Assembly: GCA_964356705.1 (NCBI GenBank)
Contig: CAYHIN010000031.1
Coordinates: 1 to 9,538 of the forward strand
Reading direction: 5' to 3'
DNA length: 9,538 nt
From: CAYHIN01 sp964356705
GTDB taxonomy: Bacteria > Patescibacteriota > Microgenomatia > CAZETR01 > Amesbacteraceae
Shown here: positions 4,879 through 9,538 of the stretch, piece by piece
Numbering within the stretch: position 1 is the first letter of the stretch
Layout of the letters: every line of letters begins with the position of its first letter
The notes under the pieces: model-generated
What the model was told of the DNA's origin: nothing
Seen by the model: the letters and a program-made list of their open reading frames with translations, nothing else
Databases searched by the model: none
Program-made: the position numbers and the translations under genes

Positions 4879-5895
4879 CAATAAGCCAAACATCTCCTCC
4901 GCCGTTTTACATTCCATAAGTTTCACTCGCAGATCAGACGCCCCATCAAAATCCCGCACATACATCTTCACAAACTTTTTCATAACCGCAAAGTTCTTCT
5001 TCTCCCCCCAGGTCTTTTCCCACAAAGTTAGATGTTTCTTCAATAATTCGATTCTCTCTTCTTGACTACCGGTCCTGTCCGCAAAGATCCAAGGATTGTG
5101 AAAAATCCCACGACCAACCATAATTCCATCTACTCCAAATTCTTGTGCTTTTAGTCTTGCGTCACTTAAGCTTACTACGTCCCCGTTGCCAATCAATACA
5201 GTTTCTTTACATATCTGATCTCGTAGTTTTACTGCTTTACCTATCTCATCCCAGTGGGCAGGCACCAATGACTGCTCGGAAACTGTTCTCCCATGCACAG
5301 TAATTGCGGCCAGATTTTGTTCCAACAGAAATCCTATCCACTCCTCAGTAATTATTTTTTTGTTGCCAATCCTAGTTTTTACACTCACGGGTAGATTTCC
5401 CGCTCCTTCTTTTGTAGCAGAGATAATCTCCGCCGTCTGAGTATTTTGCCCGATCATCCCCCCACATGCCCCCACCTTAACCACTTTTCGTTCCGGACAC
5501 CCCAAGTTAATGTCTATACCATCAAATCCAAGCTTGCTTACAAACTCCGCAGCTATCTTAAACTTCTCAGGATCCACTCCCCAAATCTGCGCCACAATCG
5601 GCCGTTCAATCTCAGAAAATACCAATCGTTGCAATATTCCATTACTTATCATGTCATCCTGAGTCACAACGAAGGATCCAGCTTTTCTGGATTCTTCACT
5701 TACGCCTGCCTGCCGGCAGGCAGGTTCAGAATGACAAAAATGGGCAATGCCTTCCACATTCGTAAACTCCGTAAACATCACATCAGGCTTGCCCACACTG
5801 GCCACAATCTGGCGAAACACCGTATCCGTGACATCCTCCATCGGCGCCAAAATCATAAATGGACGTGGTAAAGTATTCCAAAACACAATGCCCAT
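4876..5895 (-). CDS. dus: tRNA-dihydrouridine synthase (DusB-like) with an in-frame repeat insertion
   Basis: This FMN enzyme reduces uridine to dihydrouridine in tRNA. The 339-residue TIM-barrel protein has APMEDVTDTVFR (17-28), the barrel motif INLGCPERKVVKVGACGGMIG with active-site C133, VKTRIG, TVHGRT, LIGNGDV and GVDGIMVGRGIFHNPWIF for FMN phosphate binding. The start at 5895 is preferred over the ATG at 5922 because a strong AAGGAGGAG lies 10 nt upstream and because CPR homologs begin in the same style (FWNTLPRPFMILAPM). Residues 54-82 (CHSEPACRQAGVSEESRKAGSFVVTQDDM) have no counterpart in the family; they are encoded by the 85-bp repeat at 5652-5736 and fall between FTNVEG and ILQRLVFSEIERP. 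The frame is intact, so the protein may tolerate this as a surface loop. It overlaps the reductase gene head-to-head by 8 bp and is followed by LytR_C after 12 bp. Confidence 0.93.
   Translation of the reverse strand: MGIVFWNTLPRPFMILAPMEDVTDTVFRQIVASVGKPDVMFTEFTNVEGIAHFCHSEPACRQAGVSEESRKAGSFVVTQDDMISNGILQRLVFSEIERPIVAQIWGVDPEKFKIAAEFVSKLGFDGIDINLGCPERKVVKVGACGGMIGQNTQTAEIISATKEGAGNLPVSVKTRIGNKKIITEEWIGFLLEQNLAAITVHGRTVSEQSLVPAHWDEIGKAVKLRDQICKETVLIGNGDVVSLSDARLKAQEFGVDGIMVGRGIFHNPWIFADRTGSQEERIELLKKHLTLWEKTWGEKKNFAVMKKFVKMYVRDFDGASDLRVKLMECKTAEEMFGLL
5652..5736 (-). repeat. 85-bp palindromic MITE-like repeat inside dus
   Basis: The ends are TGTCATCCTGA (5652-5662) and TCAGAATGACA (5726-5736), terminal inverted repeats matching at 10 of 11 positions. 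Inside lie a second inverted pair, GAAGGATCCAG (5671-5681) and CTGGATTCTTC (10 of 11), and a perfect 20-bp GC-rich palindrome (5705-5724). On the minus strand it is read without stops as dus residues 54-82 and begins exactly at a codon boundary. One half matches the 30-bp unit in ychF. It has no coding capacity of its own, so if mobile it depends on a transposase elsewhere. The structure is directly seen; mobility is inferred. Confidence 0.8.
5705..5724. repeat. Perfect 20-bp GC-rich palindrome
   Basis: The sequence CCTGCCTGCCGGCAGGCAGG is its own reverse complement. It sits in the right part of the 85-bp repeat, stands out as GC-rich against its surroundings, and encodes part of the dus insert (ACRQAG). 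It could be a recombination, protein-binding or hairpin site. Confidence 0.9.
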
Positions 5896-7114
5896 TATAC
5901 TAATTCTCCTCCTTATTCCCATAGTTTTATGGCTTCCTTATGCTTCTTTTTCTTCTCCCATTACCACGATCTTTAGTCTAGGCCAGGCAGCAGGTCTTAT
6001 TGGCGCAGTTCTATTTGCTATCAATTTTATTCTCTCCACCCGCCTCCAAATCATTGACACATTGTTTGCCGGCATAAACCGAGCTTACATAGTTCATCAT
6101 TTAAATGGTGTTGCTGCGCTTATATTTTTAATTCTCCATCCTCTACTTCTTATGTATCCTCTTGGTCTCGACATTATTATTCCTACGCTAGACCGTCCAG
6201 CTTATCTCTTTGGCATTGCCGCACTCCTGATTCTACTCGTACTCCTATTCATCACCCTCGTTCTGTTCAAGAGAATTCCCTACGAACGCTGGCAGGCTAC
6301 TCACAAATTGCTAGGTGTGTCATTCCTGCTTGGTGGCATTCATGTCTTTTTGGTTCCCAGCACCACCATGTCCAGTCTCCCACTCCGTATCTACATGCTA
6401 TCCATAATTACCATAGGACTGCTTGCCTACTTGTACCGCACAATGTTTGGTAAGTTTATGATTCCCAGAACTCCATTTTTTGTAAAAAGCGTGACCGCGC
6501 TCAACGACACTACGACCGAGATAATTTTGCGCCCCGGCCTCAATACTCTAAAGTTTATCCCGGGTCAGTTTATATTCATCACCACGCTCGGCCAAACTCA
6601 TCCATTCTCACTCACTGCCACCAAAGGAAGTAAGGAGTTGTCTCTGGCTGTCAAAGCGCTAGGCGACTACACAACCGATATTAAAAAACTAAAACCAGAT
6701 ACCCAGGTACTAGTAGAAGGACCATTTGGCAGATTCTCATATGAGTATTGCAAAAATCCTCATCAAATTTGGATTGCAGGTGGCATCGGCATCACGCCAT
6801 TTTTGAGTATGGCAAGAAGCATTCCCCAAAATTCAGAACTAAAGGTCCATCTTTTTTACGCCGTAAAAACCAGATCTGAAGCCGTGTATCTAGATGAATT
6901 ACAAAAAAATCCCCATATCCAACTCCATCTCCACGAGTCCACAAAGTCAGGCTATCTCACAGCCGAAGTCCTAAAAAGAGCAGTGCCAGATTTCAAAAAG
7001 TATGATATCTTTGTCTGTGGGCCCACAGCTCTTATGCACTCACTTCGCGATCAGTGCAAAAAATTAAACATCCCGAATTCAAGAATTCACGATGAACAAT
7101 TTTCACTACAATGA
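5888..7114 (+). CDS. Ferric-reductase/NOX-like transmembrane flavocytochrome
   Basis: This 408-residue membrane protein should pass electrons from NAD(P)H through FAD and two b-type hemes across the membrane to iron, oxygen or another acceptor. The N-terminal half has about six hydrophobic helices. Candidate heme ligands are H70/H71 with H84 and H139 with H152, two pairs about 13 residues apart as in the FRE/NOX family. The C-terminal half is FNR-like: FAD motif HPFSLT (238-243), NAD(P) glycine motif GGIGITPF (298-305) and VCGPTALM (376-383). The ATG at 5888 puts the first hydrophobic segment at the N-terminus; an upstream ATG at 5747 would add 47 residues made only of antisense dus sequence. 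The stop overlaps the next ATG in ATGA, so LUD is translationally coupled. All cofactor motifs look intact. The acceptor is unknown. Confidence 0.92.
   Translation: MPIILILLLIPIVLWLPYASFSSPITTIFSLGQAAGLIGAVLFAINFILSTRLQIIDTLFAGINRAYIVHHLNGVAALIFLILHPLLLMYPLGLDIIIPTLDRPAYLFGIAALLILLVLLFITLVLFKRIPYERWQATHKLLGVSFLLGGIHVFLVPSTTMSSLPLRIYMLSIITIGLLAYLYRTMFGKFMIPRTPFFVKSVTALNDTTTEIILRPGLNTLKFIPGQFIFITTLGQTHPFSLTATKGSKELSLAVKALGDYTTDIKKLKPDTQVLVEGPFGRFSYEYCKNPHQIWIAGGIGITPFLSMARSIPQNSELKVHLFYAVKTRSEAVYLDELQKNPHIQLHLHESTKSGYLTAEVLKRAVPDFKKYDIFVCGPTALMHSLRDQCKKLNIPNSRIHDEQFSLQ
5906..5914 (-). promoter_or_regulatory. Strong Shine-Dalgarno site that fixes the dus start
   Basis: AAGGAGGAG on the minus strand lies 10 nt before the ATG at 5895. 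It is the best ribosome-binding site in the window and sits inside codons 7-9 of the opposite-strand reductase gene, where it reads as part of the leucine-rich start of that membrane protein. Confidence 0.75.
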
Positions 7115-7692
7115 ATATTCAAAAAACAATTGAGTCATTATCAAAAAATGGATTTACAGCGGAACTCGCACCGGACAGCACAACGGCGGTAAATCGAGTC
7201 AAAGAACTGATTCCAGCTGGTTCTGAAGTCATGACCATGACCAGTGTGACTTTGGACACCATAGGCCTTGCCGATCTTCTCAACAAGGCTCCCTATGTGT
7301 CAGTCAGAGACCAGATATCTGCGTTACCAAAAGAAGCTGCCAAGCAAAGAAGACAATTAGGCACAGCTCCAGACTACGCCGTAGGTTCTGTGCATGCCGT
7401 ATCCGAAGAGGGTCAGATCTTTGTCGCTTCAAATACCGGCAGTCAGCTACCTGCTTATCTTTACGGGGCAGCACATGTAATCTGGGTCGTCGGCACCCAA
7501 AAAATCGTCCCCGACCAAAAAGCCGCCCTTGACCGCATTTATACAGATGTCCTATCCAAAGAATCCGCCCGTGCAAATACCGCTTACGGCATTACCACAG
7601 GCAGTCATGTCTCAAAGCTTGTCATTTTTGATCGCGAGATCAAGCCAGGCCGCATCCACTTGATCTTTGTCCCCGAAACCCTCGGGTTCTAA
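7111..7692 (+). CDS. LUD-domain protein (LutC/YkgG-like)
   Basis: This 193-residue protein has the LUD fold (formerly DUF162), which is related to NagB/RpiA/CoA-transferase folds. It includes LIPAGSEVMTMTSVTLDTIGL (33-53) and the conserved core ASNTGSQLPAYLYGAAHVIWVVGTQKIVPD. In better-known bacteria LutC works with the iron-sulfur proteins LutA and LutB in lactate oxidation; neither partner is visible here. The start codon overlaps the reductase stop (ATGA), so the two are made together. This points to a redox role with the flavocytochrome rather than classical lactate use, but that is inference. No separate ribosome-binding site is seen. It converges on the four-helix-bundle cassette 30 bp downstream. 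Confidence 0.88.
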   Translation: MNIQKTIESLSKNGFTAELAPDSTTAVNRVKELIPAGSEVMTMTSVTLDTIGLADLLNKAPYVSVRDQISALPKEAAKQRRQLGTAPDYAVGSVHAVSEEGQIFVASNTGSQLPAYLYGAAHVIWVVGTQKIVPDQKAALDRIYTDVLSKESARANTAYGITTGSHVSKLVIFDREIKPGRIHLIFVPETLGF

Positions 7693-7705
7693 TTCAACGC
7701 AATCT

Positions 7706-7737
7706 GTATAAAGTATCAAGTATTACGTATTATGTAT
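7706..7737. repeat. Left inverted repeat of the four-helix-bundle cassette
   Basis: This AT-rich stretch is built from GTAT/ATAC units. Bases 7706-7718 (GTATAAAGTATCA) occur inverted at 8120-8108, and over 25 bp (7706-7730 against 8120-8096) 22 match by hand count. It overlaps the stop codon (7723-7725) and the last codons of the gene. Confidence 0.75.
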
Positions 7738-8097
7738 TTTTGTCATCGCGGATTTTTGCAACCCGTTTATCAACTTGTGAACCGTCACAGTCAAATCCGC
7801 AACCTCTCGAAATTTCAGAGTATCAATATATCCCAAATCTCTCGCAGCAAGTAACTGATTTTGAATCTCTGTTAAAGAACCCAATGCAATATAGAAAAAC
7901 TGACCTTTGTCACGGGCAGTATTTCTCGAAAATCCTTCAGCTATCCCCGATGTAACCGAAATCGCAGCCCTTCGCAGCTGATCAATCAAACCAAAACGCT
8001 CATCGGTCGGAAAAGTTTTTGTAACTTTATAAATTGATAAAACCAATTTGTGACCTTCTTTCCAAGCATTCAGTTCAGTGAAACTACGAATTGGCAT
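7723..8097 (-). CDS. Four-helix-bundle protein (23S rRNA intervening-sequence type)
   Basis: This 124-residue protein belongs to the TIGR02436-type four-helix-bundle family, known from 23S rRNA intervening sequences and related to the Avd accessory protein of diversity-generating retroelements. It shows the family signature in FPTDERFGLIDQLRRAAISVTSGIAEGFSR (29-58), an opening ELNAWKEGHKLVLSIY helix, then FFYIALGSLTEIQNQLLAARDLGYI and a final helix. Length is normal. The function is not established; proposed roles involve nucleic-acid binding. The start codon lies at the edge of the right inverted repeat, and the last residues (about IHNT) are encoded by the left one. No ribosome-binding site is present. 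The upstream repeat supplies TATAAA-like boxes. No reverse transcriptase or variable repeat is nearby, so this is not a retroelement locus. Confidence 0.92.
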   Translation of the reverse strand: MPIRSFTELNAWKEGHKLVLSIYKVTKTFPTDERFGLIDQLRRAAISVTSGIAEGFSRNTARDKGQFFYIALGSLTEIQNQLLAARDLGYIDTLKFREVADLTVTVHKLINGLQKSAMTKIHNT

Positions 8098-8120
8098 ACT
8101 TTATACATGATACTTTATAC
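8096..8120. repeat. Right inverted repeat of the four-helix-bundle cassette
   Basis: ATACTTTATAC occurs twice in tandem (8096-8106 and 8110-8120, period 14). The second copy with its flank is the inverted partner of the left repeat. The first copy overlaps the start codon (8095-8097). Related AT-rich sequence continues to about 8130, just before the stop of the next gene. Confidence 0.75.
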
Positions 8121-8130
8121 GTTATACATT

Positions 8131-9538
8131 TTACGGGTTCACCAGCTCCTGTACGATCTTTCTTCTCAGTCCCAGCTGATTCAATATCATAGTAAAGTCC
8201 GGTCGGAAGTTAAACAATTCAGACGGCCCAGCCCCACCACCAGTCCTTTGCAAGCTCACACCCCCCATCCCCACTACAGTTCCATCAACCGTTAGAGTGT
8301 TAGCAGCAGCCCCGGTATCAAATGTGTTTCCAGCAAAATATATTCCTTGTAGAGCAGTCACTGCACTGTTCAAAACAATATTCCCCTGAGCCAAGATCAA
8401 GCCAAAACCAGAAGCAGAAAACGTGATGTTAGCATTCAGAGTCGTTGTCCCTGACCCATCCACAATCAATATCACTTTCCGGCCATTATTACTCAAGCCG
8501 GATACTGTCACCGGCGTATTAGCCCGGTAGAGATAAAATTGCTGTCCTCCCACTGTCACCGCAGACCCACCCGTCCACAACTGGATCGGAGAACCACTCA
8601 CGGGTGGATTACCCAAAAGTAAAACTCTATTTCGCATGGCCTCATAGGTATTTTCAGGCTTTGCCAAAACTGCTGACCAGTTGTAACCAGTTAAATCCGA
8701 CCACCAATCACTAACACTAATATTATTGGCAGCATTCAGGTCTGTCCCTAGGCTGTCAGCAAATACCATTCCAGGCTTACCCGAAGCCAAAATCTCAACC
8801 AGGTATTCACCTCCTGGCAACTTCGAGTTTGCTTGTCCAGCTGCAGCTACCGCATCTCCAGTTACAGCCTGCCACCATGGAGATGATATGGCAGACGTAT
8901 CAAAACAGCGGAAATTACTCGGCACGCTATCCATTGACCCGTTGTTTGCCACCACGGCCCAACAATACCTCTGGCCCAAAGTTATCGTCTGTGTAGTCGA
9001 TGTCGAGGCAGTCGTGGTCAGTGGTGCCCCAGTGCAAGAAACAGCCGTACAGTTGTCAGGATATCCCGAGTATCCCGCACTCTCCGGACTCATAAAGACC
9101 TTATAAGTATTATTGCTATTACATGCAAATCCCCAATCCAAAGGCGGTGACCACACTAGAGTCACCTGGTTCGTGTTCAGAGAGTTACTGTCGGCCGTAG
9201 GCGCGCTGGGAGCTACTGGTACCACATTTACATTCACGGTATAACTGCCCGCTGGCAAATTGGCTCTATTCCACTGGGCAGTCCACACGGCGGGACTAAA
9301 ATCCTGGCCAAAGCTGACGTCAGGGTCAGCTGGTGTAATCGATGTAGTCTGAAAAGAATTTCCCGAGGCATCTTTCATCCCCACCCACACCACATCAGTA
9401 GATCCAGTGCTCGAAATTGCCATCGTGTGATTGCCAGCGGCCAATGAATCCTGTGTATAGACCGGCGCAGCAGTGGGACCTAAATATCTAAACATCCGAA
9501 GCGGGGTAGTCACAGGTCCTCCAGTCGAACACACCGGA
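8131..9538 (-). CDS. Large secreted surface protein, C-terminal part (Fn3-like domain)
   Basis: The frame is open from the window edge to a TAA at 8131, so the start is outside the window; at least 468 residues are seen. The order is a beta-rich region (9538 to about 9220), an Fn3-like domain (about 9216-8898, beginning PSAPTADSNSLNTNQVTLVWSPP), a middle region with SWWQAVTGDAVAAAG and GEYLVEILASGKPGM, then a C-terminal beta-rich repeat-like region with GNIVLNS, GIYFAGNTFDTG, LTVDGTVVGMGGVSLQRT and a final FNFRPDF...ELVNP. This ending recurs in large uncharacterised CPR surface proteins, sometimes near type IV pilus genes. Five cysteines in and beside the Fn3-like part suggest disulfides outside the cell. 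Base composition is GC-richer than the central island (36 of 60 at 9001-9060). It probably works in adhesion or the cell envelope; no enzyme motif is seen. Confidence 0.8.
   Translation of the reverse strand, partial: PVCSTGGPVTTPLRMFRYLGPTAAPVYTQDSLAAGNHTMAISSTGSTDVVWVGMKDASGNSFQTTSITPADPDVSFGQDFSPAVWTAQWNRANLPAGSYTVNVNVVPVAPSAPTADSNSLNTNQVTLVWSPPLDWGFACNSNNTYKVFMSPESAGYSGYPDNCTAVSCTGAPLTTTASTSTTQTITLGQRYCWAVVANNGSMDSVPSNFRCFDTSAISSPWWQAVTGDAVAAAGQANSKLPGGEYLVEILASGKPGMVFADSLGTDLNAANNISVSDWWSDLTGYNWSAVLAKPENTYEAMRNRVLLLGNPPVSGSPIQLWTGGSAVTVGGQQFYLYRANTPVTVSGLSNNGRKVILIVDGSGTTTLNANITFSASGFGLILAQGNIVLNSAVTALQGIYFAGNTFDTGAAANTLTVDGTVVGMGGVSLQRTGGGAGPSELFNFRPDFTMILNQLGLRRKIVQELVNP

Larger units (their letters stand above)
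7706..8120. mobile_element. Candidate inverted-repeat cassette carrying a four-helix-bundle gene
   Basis: A 415-bp unit consists of one gene and two inverted repeats that overlap its start and stop codons. It has no transposase. Homologous proteins are known as intervening-sequence proteins inserted in 23S rRNA genes, so an insertion habit is plausible. No target-site duplication is recognisable at the flanks. Mobility is inferred. Confidence 0.45.

Noticed and set aside
4442..5065. Plus-strand open frame of 207 codons opposite LytR_C and dus
   Set aside because: It spans two real minus-strand genes and mirrors their codon pattern; the valine-rich and alanine-rich antisense bases explain its length.
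5747..5887. N-terminal extension of the reductase from the ATG at 5747
   Set aside because: The added 47 residues are antisense to conserved Dus sequence, and the hydrophobic start typical of the family begins at the ATG at 5888.
7706..8120. Diversity-generating retroelement, because of the Avd-like four-helix-bundle protein
   Set aside because: No reverse transcriptase, template repeat or variable repeat is present in the window, and the family signature fits the intervening-sequence type.
8096..8130. CRISPR-like short AT-rich repeats
   Set aside because: Only two tandem 11-bp units with a 3-bp gap exist; there are no spacers and no cas genes.
8726..9106. Plus-strand open frame opposite the surface protein
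   Set aside because: It is antisense to the Fn3-containing coding frame and has no supporting motif or start signal.

Overview
The window looks like a chromosome segment of a small-genome bacterium of the Patescibacteria/CPR type, possibly Microgenomates. This is an inference from gene content and style, not from a marker tree. The supporting signs are very tight gene packing, several short exported or hypothetical proteins typical of that group, a DusB-like protein with a CPR-style N-terminus, a large surface protein with a C-terminal domain common there, and small palindromic repeats sitting inside coding sequence. No tRNA, rRNA, CRISPR array, transposase or phage gene was found.

Layout. 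(1) 1-870, minus: the first 290 codons of the YchF ATPase, cut by the window edge, with a 30-bp repeat inserted in frame. (2) 871-960: the ychF upstream region, which also holds a consensus plus-strand promoter followed almost at once by an intrinsic terminator. This would make an RNA of only about 43 nt. (3) 961-3255: an AT-rich island. Three hand-counted 60-base lines give 17-22 G+C, against 30-36 per 60 in the flanking genes sampled. It carries a minus-strand pair (a ParB-like DGxHR protein, then a NYN/PIN-like nuclease) and a divergent sulfotransferase. (4) 3271-4863: a small coiled-coil protein, an exported C39-like peptidase and a membrane-anchored LytR_C protein. (5) 4876-7692: a tRNA-dihydrouridine synthase carrying an 85-bp palindromic repeat inside its reading frame, overlapping head-to-head with an operon of a ferric-reductase/NOX-like flavocytochrome and a LUD-domain protein. 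(6) 7706-8120: a four-helix-bundle (23S rRNA intervening-sequence type) gene packed between inverted repeats that overlap both its start and stop codons. (7) 8131-9538, minus: the C-terminal part of a large secreted protein with an Fn3-like domain, cut by the window edge.

How the genes fit together. YchF and Dus serve translation. The C39-like, LytR_C and large surface proteins act at or outside the membrane. The reductase and LUD proteins are translationally coupled and probably form one redox unit. The ParB-like/NYN pair and the sulfotransferase look acquired. Several genes lack a Shine-Dalgarno sequence and instead have a -10-like hexamer 6-7 nt before the ATG, which suggests leaderless transcripts. 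Only dus and the ParB-like gene show clear Shine-Dalgarno sites. The strongest unusual signals are the in-frame repeats in two housekeeping genes, the inverted-repeat cassette around the four-helix-bundle gene, the nuclease pair in the AT-rich island, and the minimal promoter-terminator unit.
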